Source: Chloroflexota bacterium
Lineage (GTDB): Bacteria; Chloroflexota; Ktedonobacteria; Ktedonobacterales; Ktedonobacteraceae
NCBI GenBank assembly: GCA_005879655.1
Contig: VBJK01000068.1
Span: 1 to 40,096, forward strand
Reading direction: 5' to 3'
Length of the DNA stretch: 40,096 nucleotides
A model generated the notes under the pieces. That model was not told the DNA's origin and searched no databases. It saw only the letters and a program-made list of their open reading frames with translations. Positions 15,772 through 23,432 of the stretch are shown piece after piece (positions within the stretch are counted from its first letter, which is position 1; every line of letters starts with the position of its first letter). A program made the translations under genes and the position numbers.

Positions 15772-16875
15772 ATGAATCAAGAGAGTATCAAGCAATTACG
15801 ACTCTGGATAACAGAACAGGGGTTGGATGCTTTTCTAGTCACGCAACCACAGAATCGTTCCTACTTAAGTGGTTGGCTAAACGAGGATACTGAAGGCGCT
15901 GGTTTACTGCTCGTGGGACAGGAACAACTTATCCTTATGACAAATCCATTATATGCGGAGATTGCCACGAGTGAGGCGGTAGGTTGGGAAGTGATGGTTC
16001 CTGAAGCGCGCCACTATGAACCAGCGATCAGCAGCTTGGCGCGCACGTTTGGTTGGGGAAAGATTGGCTTTGAAGCTACGGCTATCACCTATAGTGAATA
16101 TGAGAAGATCCGTAGCGAGGGAGAGCATGTTTTTACCTTGCGTCCGTTTGAGAGTAGCCGTATTGAGGATTTGCGCATGGTGAAGCAGTCCCATGAATTA
16201 GAGCTGCTCAAGCGTGCGATTGCGATTACTGATGAAACATTTGCCCATATTTGCGACTGGATACAGCCAGGTGTGACAGAAAAAGAGGTACAATGGGAGA
16301 TCACACGTACGATGATCGCCCTGGGTGCTGACAAACTCGCTTTTGAAACGATCGTCGCCTCTGGTCCTAATGGTTCCATGCCGCACGCGCGTCCCAGCCA
16401 ACGTCATATCCAGCGTGGCGAACTCATCACCATTGATATGGGAGCGCATTATAAAGGGTATAACGCCGATATGACGCGTACAATCTGTTTAGGCGAACCA
16501 GCGGAAGCGCGTATGCGTGAAATCTATGATGCAGCACTCCATGCAATGAAAGTCTGTGAAGCAGGATTACACGCTGGCATCTCAGGTGTAGCTGCTGATG
16601 CGTTAGCACGTAATGCTCTGGCTACTGTGGGTCTGGCGGACTATTATATGCATAGTACTGGTCACGGCGTCGGTTTGCAGATCCACGAAGGGCCTATCCT
16701 GTCGCCGCGCTCTCCCGAAGATTTTCTATTTCCTGCTGGCTGTGTAGTGACTGTTGAGCCAGGTGTCTATATCTCTGGTTGGAGCGGGACACGGGTAGAG
16801 GATTGTGTCCTCATTAAAGAAGATGGTGCTGAAGTGTTAACGCAATCACCCACGACCCTGGTGCTTCAGCGCTAA
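15772..16875 (+). CDS. M24 family Xaa-Pro peptidase
   Basis: A pita-bread metallopeptidase that removes N-terminal residues before proline (aminopeptidase P) or splits Xaa-Pro dipeptides (prolidase). The N-terminal creatinase-like domain (1-125) begins with DAFLVTQPQNRSYLSGW. The C-terminal catalytic domain shows the five metal ligands: Asp in ITIDMGAHYKGYNADMTRT (two), His in HSTGHGVGLQIHEGP, Glu in VTVEPGVYI and Glu in GTRVEDCVLI. The length is 367 residues. GAGAAGGAGAG precedes the ATG. Placement between aroQ and efp is common in Gram-positive and Chloroflexota genomes. Aminopeptidase P and prolidase cannot be told apart from sequence alone. Confidence 0.93.
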   Translation: MNQESIKQLRLWITEQGLDAFLVTQPQNRSYLSGWLNEDTEGAGLLLVGQEQLILMTNPLYAEIATSEAVGWEVMVPEARHYEPAISSLARTFGWGKIGFEATAITYSEYEKIRSEGEHVFTLRPFESSRIEDLRMVKQSHELELLKRAIAITDETFAHICDWIQPGVTEKEVQWEITRTMIALGADKLAFETIVASGPNGSMPHARPSQRHIQRGELITIDMGAHYKGYNADMTRTICLGEPAEARMREIYDAALHAMKVCEAGLHAGISGVAADALARNALATVGLADYYMHSTGHGVGLQIHEGPILSPRSPEDFLFPAGCVVTVEPGVYISGWSGTRVEDCVLIKEDGAEVLTQSPTTLVLQR

Positions 16876-16888
16876 AAGGAGCTTATTA

Positions 16889-17446
16889 ATGATATCGACG
16901 AGTGACCTGAAAAAGGGTCTGACTATTGAGTTTGAGGGACAACTCTGCAATATTTTAGAATGGCAGCATGTCAAGATTGGGCGTGGTGGCGCAATTGTGC
17001 GTATGAAGTTGCGCAATCTGCGTAATGGAGCAACCTTTGATCGTACGTGTGATGCGGGCGATAAGTTTAAGCGTCTTTACTTAGAGCAATCTAGCGTGAC
17101 TTATCAGTATCAAGACGGCAAACAGTACCATTTTATGGATACCAGTACTTATGACGATATAGTGTTGACCGAGGCGCAACTTGGTGGGGCAAAAAACTAT
17201 CTGATTGATAATCTGGAATTGAACATCGTTCGTTATAATGATGAACCGATTTCTGTCGAGTTGCCGGAAAAAGTAGTCTTGCGCGTCACTTATACCGAGC
17301 CGGGCTTTAAAGGCGACACCGCCACAGGTGGGACGAAACCTGCAACCACCGAGACTGGATTAGTGGTACAGGTTCCGTTGTTCATCTCAACCAATGATAT
17401 GATCCGTGTGAGCACCTCGACGGCGGCGTACGTAGAGCGTGCCTGA
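16889..17446 (+). CDS. efp: Elongation factor P
   Basis: EF-P binds between the ribosomal P and E sites and rescues stalls at polyproline. Three beta-barrel domains make up 185 residues, starting MISTSDLKKGLTIEFEG. The loop that reaches the peptidyl-transferase centre reads HVKIGRGGAIVRMKLRNL, placing Arg at residue 32, where E. coli has its modified lysine two residues later. The loop resembles the Thermus form GRGGA. No earP, epmA or epmB gene is nearby. The C-terminal domain has GFKGDTATGGTKPATTETG, the EF-P signature. It lies 13 nt after the M24 peptidase gene, with AAAGGAG as ribosome-binding site. Confidence 0.96.
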   Translation: MISTSDLKKGLTIEFEGQLCNILEWQHVKIGRGGAIVRMKLRNLRNGATFDRTCDAGDKFKRLYLEQSSVTYQYQDGKQYHFMDTSTYDDIVLTEAQLGGAKNYLIDNLELNIVRYNDEPISVELPEKVVLRVTYTEPGFKGDTATGGTKPATTETGLVVQVPLFISTNDMIRVSTSTAAYVERA

Positions 17447-17553
17447 GTGAGCGCTGTAGTAGGGAGTACGTATCGTTGGATAACGGCTGGCTGGGAGAGA
17501 GACAGTCGTTGCGCGGAAGTGGTATGCTTGACGAAATCAATTGGAGTTGATTT

Positions 17554-18066
17554 ATGATAGATGGCAACAGGCATTCTGTGAAGAGCGTGGAAGCGCTCAC
17601 TAGGGAAGAGCAATGCACTGCTGAGAGCATCAGCATCGAACAGCTACAACGGCTCGTGTGGTTGCTCGACAAGAGTGATGTCTCCGAGATAGAAGTGAAG
17701 CGAGCTGAAGAGGGCACACACTTAGTATTACGCAAAGCAAAAATTACTGGAAATGTGGCATTTCAAGTATCGGATGTGACTATAGTGGCGGCGGAGTCGG
17801 AAGCCCCTGTAGAGACGACGTATAGAGTCGTCGCATCACTCGTAGGCATCTTCCATTCTTGGGCAAAACCGAGAGGAGGGGCGCTCGTTGCAGTTGGTGA
17901 TCATGTAAAAGTTGGTCAATTGATCGGGACGATTCAATCGCTCAACGTCATGAATGATGTAGAGTGTGCTGTTGCCGGGTGTGTAGCCGAAGTTCTTGTA
18001 CAGGATGGACAACCAGTAGAGTATGGACAGCCGCTTATGATCATTGAAACCAAAGGAGAGGGGTAA
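17554..18066 (+). CDS. AccB-like biotin/lipoyl-domain protein lacking the biotin lysine
   Basis: This has the full architecture of the biotin carboxyl carrier protein of acetyl-CoA carboxylase. The N-terminal helical segment (residues 28-61, LQRLVWLLDKSDVSEIEV) is followed by a linker and a C-terminal biotinyl domain (90-167) with the thumb-like SWAKPRGGALVAVGD and VLVQDGQPVEYGQPLMIIE. In AccB the hairpin reads EAMKMMN with biotin on the lysine. Here it is QSLNVMN, codon AAC at 17944-17946, so Asn131 replaces the acceptor. The protein should not be biotinylated. accC, the usual next gene, is missing; xseA follows directly. It is probably a non-catalytic paralogue, by analogy with plant BADC proteins, or a decayed accB. 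The ATG has TTGGAGT upstream. Confidence 0.85.
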   Translation: MIDGNRHSVKSVEALTREEQCTAESISIEQLQRLVWLLDKSDVSEIEVKRAEEGTHLVLRKAKITGNVAFQVSDVTIVAAESEAPVETTYRVVASLVGIFHSWAKPRGGALVAVGDHVKVGQLIGTIQSLNVMNDVECAVAGCVAEVLVQDGQPVEYGQPLMIIETKGEG

Positions 18067-18070
18067 GCGG

Positions 18071-19330
18071 ATGGCCAGCATGCATCCCTTCTTTGCATCA
18101 GATTCCCTGGATACCTCAGCGATGCTAAGTGTTTCAGCGGTATCACTCTATCTCAAAGAACTGTTAGAGACAAACGACACTTTGCAAAATATATGGGTCC
18201 ATGGCGAGGTCTCTAACTGTAGAACGTATCCATCCGGGCATTGTTATTTTACCCTTAAAGAAGGTGATGCTCAGCTCCTGTGCGTCTTTTTCCAGCGTGC
18301 GCGTCTACGCTCCTCAGCTCCTGAGCTGTCGGATGGTATGGCAGTAGCAATAAATGGGCGCATTTCATTTTATGAACGGGACGGGAAATTACAGTGTTAT
18401 GTTGAGGTCGTCAAGCCGTTAGGGACGGGAGCACTCTTTCAGCGTTTTGAGCAGCTCAAAGCGCGGCTAGCAGCCGAGGGACTTTTTGCCGCTGAACGTA
18501 AAAGACCACTTCCGGCCCAACCAACAGTGATTGGGATTGTCACATCATTGCAAGCTGCCGCGCTACGGGATATGCTACGTGTGTTGCGTACGCGCTACCC
18601 TTTGGGGCAAGTCATCCTCTCCCCGGCGCTGGTGCAGGGTGCAGAAGCGCCTGCCTCAATAGCTGCTGCGCTGGATCTGCTCAACGAACATGGAGAAGCT
18701 GAGGTTGTGATTGTTGGGCGTGGTGGTGGCTCTATTGAAGAATTATGGGCATTTAATGACGAAGTGGTCGCGCGTGCTATTGCTCGTTCTCGTATTCCTG
18801 TGATCAGTGGTATCGGGCACGAGACAGATTATACCATTGCCGATTTTGTCGCAGACCAGCGTGCCTCAACGCCGACTGCTGCGGCAACAGCTGCTGTTCC
18901 CAATATTGATGACTGGCGAACAGATGTACAGACCGTACAACGGGCCATGCAAGATATGATGAAACAGCGCTTGCATAGTCTACATGAGCAATTAGGGCGT
19001 AGCGAGCGAGAATTGGAGCGTGCCAGTCCGCTCAAGCTGGTTGAGCATCGTCGGCGAAGATTAGACGATATGGCTGAGCGCTTACAAACGCAGATGGGGC
19101 ATATGCTCTCGCTACAAGGTGAGCGCCTTCATGGTCTGGCGATGCGTTTGCATTCGCTCAGCCCTTTATTGACGATCGCTCGTGGTTACTCTATTGTGCG
19201 GCGCGAAGACGATCAGACGATTGTCACTCATGTGCAGCAGGTTCAGCCCGGTGATCGGCTTACGATTCAGGTACAGGATGGTTCTATTCCTGTAGAGGTG
19301 CGTTCTGAGATATCATCAGAAAACAGGTAG
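18071..19330 (+). CDS. xseA: Exodeoxyribonuclease VII large subunit
   Basis: The catalytic subunit of Exo VII, which degrades single-stranded DNA from both ends. The N-terminal OB fold has SVSAVSLYLKELL, WVHGEVSNCRTYPSGHCYFTLK and AINGRISFYERDGKLQCYV. The catalytic domain has GIVTSLQAAALRDMLRVL, VIVGRGGGSIEELWAFNDE, PVISGIGHETDYTIADFVAD and RASTPTAAA, followed by a long coiled coil (about residues 280-370) that binds XseB. The length is 419 residues. I choose the ATG at 18071, served by GGAGAGGGG in the last codons of the preceding gene; the frame is open nine codons earlier. xseB begins 8 nt after the stop. Confidence 0.95.
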   Translation: MASMHPFFASDSLDTSAMLSVSAVSLYLKELLETNDTLQNIWVHGEVSNCRTYPSGHCYFTLKEGDAQLLCVFFQRARLRSSAPELSDGMAVAINGRISFYERDGKLQCYVEVVKPLGTGALFQRFEQLKARLAAEGLFAAERKRPLPAQPTVIGIVTSLQAAALRDMLRVLRTRYPLGQVILSPALVQGAEAPASIAAALDLLNEHGEAEVVIVGRGGGSIEELWAFNDEVVARAIARSRIPVISGIGHETDYTIADFVADQRASTPTAAATAAVPNIDDWRTDVQTVQRAMQDMMKQRLHSLHEQLGRSERELERASPLKLVEHRRRRLDDMAERLQTQMGHMLSLQGERLHGLAMRLHSLSPLLTIARGYSIVRREDDQTIVTHVQQVQPGDRLTIQVQDGSIPVEVRSEISSENR

Positions 19331-19338
19331 AGTAAAGC

Positions 19339-19560
19339 ATGGAATCACAATCCTTTGAGGAAGCATTTGCACAGCTAGAAGCAACAGTAGCAGCATTGCA
19401 GGATGGACAAATTCCTCTTGAGCGAGCGCTGCGCTATTATCAAGAGGGCATGGAGCTAGCGCGCTATTGCAATGAACTATTACAAAAAGCAGAGTTATCT
19501 GTGCAACAATTACGAGTAGATGGTAATGGGGCATTGTCTTTAGACCCTTTAGACTTGTAA
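19339..19560 (+). CDS. xseB: Exodeoxyribonuclease VII small subunit
   Basis: The small regulatory subunit of Exo VII, several copies of which coat the XseA coiled coil. Its 73 residues form two helices with the family pattern SFEEAFAQLEATVAALQDG, then PLERALRYYQEGMELARYC and NELLQKAELSVQQL. It is directly coupled to xseA with an 8-nt gap. A short acidic, hydrophobic tail follows the second helix. Confidence 0.95.
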   Translation: MESQSFEEAFAQLEATVAALQDGQIPLERALRYYQEGMELARYCNELLQKAELSVQQLRVDGNGALSLDPLDL

Positions 19561-19581
19561 GAGGGAAATAGCGATTTTATA

Positions 19582-20034
19582 ATGAACATGAGTAACGCAA
19601 ACGTATTATTTGAGAATCGTGCTCTTATCGCCCCATTTCTTGCATGGGCTATTGCGCAAATGAGCAAGACAGTCTACGAACTGATTAAGGAGCGTAAGTT
19701 GGTGCTGAGCCGTCTGGTCTCTTCAGGAGGCATGCCCAGTTCTCATTCGGCTCTCGTAAGCGGGCTGGCCACAGCCACTGGGCGTATCATGGGCGTCGGC
19801 TCAGCGGAATTTGCGATCACAGTAGTGTTAGCCGGTATCGTCATGTATGATGCAGCGGGCGTACGACGTGCGGTAAGTATCCAGGCTCGCATTCTCAATC
19901 AGATGATTGACGAGGCATTCCAGGGGCATCCCATGGCAGAGAAGCGTTTGCGCGAATTGATAGGACACACACCAATACAGGTATTTGTTGGTGCACTGCT
20001 GGGTATTGTCGTTGGTTTGCTGATAACACTATAA
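19582..20034 (+). CDS. Divergent PAP2 family membrane protein (DUF212/YuiD-like)
   Basis: A small integral membrane protein of the divergent PAP2 family, related to vanadium-dependent haloperoxidases and acid phosphatases. The segment SSGGMPSSHSALVSGLA holds the conserved SGGMPSSHSA motif, and MYDAAGVRRAVSIQARILNQM holds the second family motif. About four hydrophobic segments are visible (near residues 15-30, 58-75, 78-95 and 130-150). The length of 150 residues is normal. Enzyme activity is unproven for the family. The gene follows xseB by 21 nt and probably ends the operon. Confidence 0.9.
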   Translation: MNMSNANVLFENRALIAPFLAWAIAQMSKTVYELIKERKLVLSRLVSSGGMPSSHSALVSGLATATGRIMGVGSAEFAITVVLAGIVMYDAAGVRRAVSIQARILNQMIDEAFQGHPMAEKRLRELIGHTPIQVFVGALLGIVVGLLITL

Positions 20035-20101
20035 GTCATGAAGAGTGGCAGGCTTGAAAATGATGGACCAGATCCCGACAATCTGGCCTATCCTTCTCAA
20101 G

Positions 20102-20722
20102 CTATCCACTATGGCGTATGACTTTAGCCGCCACCACGGCAAGATCCATTTCAACCATATCTTGAAAGGTGACACGTGATCGACCGTGGACTTGCCAGGT
20201 TCCCGTGAGACCGGGGCGTCCACTGAGCCGCGCCCATTCTTTGCGGGTATACATCTCTACTTCATAGGGCAGAGGAGGACGAGGTCCGACCAACGCCATC
20301 TGGCCACGCAGGACATTCCAAAATTGAGGTATTTCATCGAGACTCGTTTTGCGAATGAAGCGACCAACGCGCGTGATGCGTGGGTCGTTGGAGGCTTTAT
20401 AGGCCATGGCTTCGTTTTCTTCGCTTAGTCTCTCGCCTCTCATGTATTTGACAATTTTTTCCTGATGGAGGTTCTGATTAGCGTTGACATACATAGAGCG
20501 AAATTTAAGCATCTCGAACTCAACTCCATGCTGCCCAATGCGTTTTTGTCGGAAAAACACCGGGCCTTTGGAATCGAGCTTAATACAAACAGCGACTAGC
20601 AACCCCATGAGTAAGATCAGGGGCGCAATAAGTAGCGTAAAGGTCAGATCGAGGATGCGCTTAGCTCGCAGATAGTGAGCCTTAAAACAGATTGTTTGAA
20701 TCGCCGCAGGCTGAACAGCCAT
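20102..20722 (-). CDS. Undecaprenyl-phosphate sugar-1-phosphate transferase (WcaJ/WbaP type)
   Basis: A membrane enzyme that starts a surface polysaccharide by moving a sugar phosphate from a nucleotide sugar to undecaprenyl phosphate. The membrane helix lies near residues 23-48, preceded by KRILDL. The catalytic region has GPVFFRQKRIGQHG, EMLKFRSM, DPRITRVGRFIRKTSLDEIPQFWNVL, GPRPPLPYE and RPGLTGTWQVHGRS. The length is 206 residues without an N-terminal CoA-binding-like domain. ATG at 20722 with GAGGGGAG upstream is preferred over TTG at 20779. After VEMDL the frame runs ten residues to a stop without the usual amphipathic C-terminal segment. The +1 frame continues for about 30 residues, so the end may be frameshifted. 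Confidence 0.88.
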   Translation of the reverse strand: MAVQPAAIQTICFKAHYLRAKRILDLTFTLLIAPLILLMGLLVAVCIKLDSKGPVFFRQKRIGQHGVEFEMLKFRSMYVNANQNLHQEKIVKYMRGERLSEENEAMAYKASNDPRITRVGRFIRKTSLDEIPQFWNVLRGQMALVGPRPPLPYEVEMYTRKEWARLSGRPGLTGTWQVHGRSRVTFQDMVEMDLAVVAAKVIRHSG

Positions 20723-21107
20723 AGTGCCGCTCCCCTCTATTAACAGATCCGGGTGAACTTTTTCAGTTAGAACTCTCAAAAAAAGGAGTTTCAGTGACTA
20801 GTTTATCTGACCCTGGTGTAGAACCAGTGTGTAATCTAATGAAGATATGGTAAAGACTGAAGCGTAAGGTAACAAAAATGTGAAAGCAGTCTCTTCTCTC
20901 CTATCATTATCCCTTCTTAACATGATGTTACAGAGTTTCACCTATCCTCTACCTATCTGATCATCGCTTAGGTACTTTTGCATGCTAGTATACTGACTAT
21001 AAGGACACTTTATGTCTGTCATCTGGATTGTAGTGTCATTGAGGCACATCTGGATTGGCAATCCGGCAACTGGCTATCTTTGAATATTAGGAAAGTAGTG
21101 GTAGACA
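20723..21107. other. Intergenic region between divergent sugar genes
   Basis: About 385 nt, AT-rich, between the minus-strand sugar transferase and the plus-strand aminotransferase. It must contain both promoters. On the plus strand, TATACT at 20989-20994 and TATAAG at 20998-21003 are possible -10 boxes, but neither has a good -35 at 17 nt. A short hairpin CTGGT/ACCAG lies at 20813-20827. No gene is visible. Confidence 0.5.
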
Positions 21108-22247
21108 GTGATTTCATCCTATAAAGTACCTCTTGTTGATTTACGTGTGCAATATCTTGCTCTTAAGCCCGAAATTCTGGCGGCCTTCGAGGAAGTCCTC
21201 GACGGTATGCAATTGTTTCTTGGCCCTAAGTTACATTCATTCGAGCAGGCTTTCGCAGAGTATTGTAATTGCCAATATGGGGTGGGGGTATCATCGGGGA
21301 CTGATGCTTTAGCTCTGGCGTTACGTGCGTGTGGCATTGGTCCTGGTGATGAAGTGATTACGGTTTCTCATACCTTCATTGCCACTGTTGAGGCCATTGC
21401 ATTAGTGGGGGCCAGACCAGTCTTTGTAGATATTGATCCCGAAACCTACCTCATGGACTGGCGGCAGTTCGACCTGGTACTTACTCCACGTACGCGTGCA
21501 ATTCTTCCTGTCCATCTTTATGGTCATGCTGCTGAAATGGGACCCATCATGCAGTTTGCCAACAAGCATGGGCTTTTTGTCATTGAAGATGCTTCTCAGG
21601 CCCATGGCGCAACTTATCAAGGTCAGCGCGTTGGCAGCTTTGGCGATATCAGTTGCTTTAGTCTGTATTATAGTAAAAACCTTGGTGCTTTGGGCGAGGC
21701 CGGTATTTGTACCACTAATGATGCTGCTCTGGCCGAAAAAATGCGCATGATACGGGACCACGGTTCACGTATCCGCTATCAGCATGAAGTCATGGGTGTG
21801 AATGCTCGTCTTGATGAATTACAGGCCGCCGTCTTACTCATTAAGATGCCATATCTAGAGCAGTGGAATGCAGCTCGTCAGTCTCACGCACAAGTCTATA
21901 CTGAAGCATTGATTGATGTTGTGGAGGCTGTCCCCGTCGTGGCGTCATGGGCGACACACGTCTACTGCTACTATGTCGTGCGGGTTGCTGAACGTGATAA
22001 GTTCCGTCAACTCTTAGAGCGAGAAGGTATTGGGACAAATATTCACTACCCTACGCCGATCCATTTACAACCGGCATGCGCTCCCTACGGGTATAAGCGC
22101 GGCATGCTTCCTGTGACTGAGTCCGTGACCGATCGCATCGTTTCCTTACCAATGTATCCTGAACTCAGCGCTGAGCAGCTACAAATGGTGATCAATGCCG
22201 TCAAGAAGGCTCTTATGCCCAGCGTGACACGGCTCTCGTCTGTATAG
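21108..22247 (+). CDS. DegT/DnrJ/EryC1/StrS family sugar aminotransferase
   Basis: A PLP-dependent aminotransferase that installs an amino group on a nucleotide-linked keto-sugar for surface polysaccharide or glycan decoration. VDLRVQYLALKPEI is the typical start of the family. YGVGVSSGTDALALALRA binds the PLP phosphate, and VFVDIDPETY, LPVHLYGH and VIEDASQAHGA follow. The Schiff-base lysine is Lys190 in YYSKNLGALGEAG. HYPTPIHLQPA closes the active site. The length is 379 residues, with GTG start and AGGAAAG upstream. The Gfo/Idh gene 85 nt downstream could make the keto-sugar substrate, as in the WlbA-WlbC type pairing, but the sugar itself is not known. Confidence 0.92.
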   Translation: MISSYKVPLVDLRVQYLALKPEILAAFEEVLDGMQLFLGPKLHSFEQAFAEYCNCQYGVGVSSGTDALALALRACGIGPGDEVITVSHTFIATVEAIALVGARPVFVDIDPETYLMDWRQFDLVLTPRTRAILPVHLYGHAAEMGPIMQFANKHGLFVIEDASQAHGATYQGQRVGSFGDISCFSLYYSKNLGALGEAGICTTNDAALAEKMRMIRDHGSRIRYQHEVMGVNARLDELQAAVLLIKMPYLEQWNAARQSHAQVYTEALIDVVEAVPVVASWATHVYCYYVVRVAERDKFRQLLEREGIGTNIHYPTPIHLQPACAPYGYKRGMLPVTESVTDRIVSLPMYPELSAEQLQMVINAVKKALMPSVTRLSSV

Positions 22248-22332
22248 AGACAGACATTGGTGGAAAGCAGACAACACGAAGAGTGACGTGTTGCTGCTTA
22301 GACATACAGACTTCAAGAGAAGTGGGGGAGAT

Positions 22333-23343
22333 ATGACTGATTTACGTTTTGGGATCATTGGCTGGGGTTATTGGGGACCTAAGATTGCCCGCAATCTGGA
22401 TAGCTTACCTCAAGCCTCTGTAGCAATGGTGGTTGATCTGGATGAGCGTCGCCTCGCCTCGTTAGCGGTTGACCAACCCTGGATTCGTACCACGACGCAT
22501 GAAGATGATGTCTTTCGCTCGTATGTGGATGGCGTAGTAATCGCCACTCCTGTGCGAGAACATTATCGGCTGGCAAAGAAAGCTCTTCTGCACGGAAAAC
22601 ATGTGCTGGTGGAGAAACCACTGACTGCCAGTGTGGCCGAGGCGGAAGAACTCGTTGCGCTAGCCAAAGAGTTAAAATTAGTATTGATGGTTGGGCATAC
22701 ATTTGAGTATAGCCCCTCCGTCAATGAACTGCGTAAGCTAGTGCAGAGTGGTGATTTGGGCCGCATTTATTGTGTTGAAGCTGAACGGGTGAATCTGGGC
22801 CTCTTCCGTCATGATATCAATGTCATCTGGGATCTGGCACCGCATGATGTCTCTATTCTGTTGTATCTGTTTGGTAAGTCGCCGACGCAGGTGAAGGTGC
22901 AGGCTCATGCTCATTTGCAGAAACGTATTCATGATGTCGCTCATCTGGACTTAGGTTTTGCTGATGGTATGACCGCGCATATTCATGTCAGTTGGCTCCA
23001 TCCTTGCAAAATTCGCCGGGTCACAGTTATTGGTGATGCGAGAATGGTCGTGTATGATGATACAAATCAGTCTGAGATGGTCAAGGTGTATAATAAAGGC
23101 GCTGACGTACATGCTGATCCGGTGATCTCCTACCGCTATGGGGCAATCACTATTCCTTATATAGACTGGATCGAACCATTGCGTATTGAGTGTCAGGACT
23201 TTGTCGATTCAATTCGTCTAGGAAAAAAACCACGTGCCAATGGCGAGGTGGGATTAGCGGTCGTGCGCGTTCTGGAGGCGGCGCAGCGGGAGTTGGAGCG
23301 ACAGGAACGTTTGGGCATAGATACGACTATGGTGGCCATGTAA
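22333..23343 (+). CDS. Gfo/Idh/MocA family oxidoreductase
   Basis: An NAD(P)-dependent sugar dehydrogenase. The Rossmann motif is FGIIGWGYWGPKIARN, a variant frequent in nucleotide-sugar dehydrogenases of the WlbA type. VLVEKPLTASVAEAEEL contains the catalytic lysine motif EKP, and MVGHTFEYSPSVNELRKL and DLAPHDVSILLYLFG contain substrate-domain residues including the catalytic His. The length is 336 residues. I start at ATG 22333 with GGGGGAG upstream; the frame opens 15 codons earlier without a ribosome-binding site. It probably works with the preceding aminotransferase to make an amino sugar. A strong bidirectional terminator follows. Confidence 0.92.
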   Translation: MTDLRFGIIGWGYWGPKIARNLDSLPQASVAMVVDLDERRLASLAVDQPWIRTTTHEDDVFRSYVDGVVIATPVREHYRLAKKALLHGKHVLVEKPLTASVAEAEELVALAKELKLVLMVGHTFEYSPSVNELRKLVQSGDLGRIYCVEAERVNLGLFRHDINVIWDLAPHDVSILLYLFGKSPTQVKVQAHAHLQKRIHDVAHLDLGFADGMTAHIHVSWLHPCKIRRVTVIGDARMVVYDDTNQSEMVKVYNKGADVHADPVISYRYGAITIPYIDWIEPLRIECQDFVDSIRLGKKPRANGEVGLAVVRVLEAAQRELERQERLGIDTTMVAM

Positions 23344-23348
23344 GGGTA

Positions 23349-23420
23349 CACATCATTTTTTGCGCCGAGAAGAGCCATAGCTGTGCAGCTACGGCTCTTC
23401 TCGGCGCAAAAAATGATGTG
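23349..23420. terminator. Bidirectional terminator, 72-nt near-perfect palindrome
   Basis: Arms of 35 nt (23349-23383 and 23386-23420) pair with one A.C mismatch around a two-base loop. The GC core GCGCCGAGAAGAGCC is flanked by six T on one arm and six A on the other, so it can terminate transcription from either side. It separates two convergent oxidoreductase genes. The extent and symmetry exceed what termination needs. Confidence 0.85.
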
Positions 23421-23432
23421 CTATGCTTCTGC

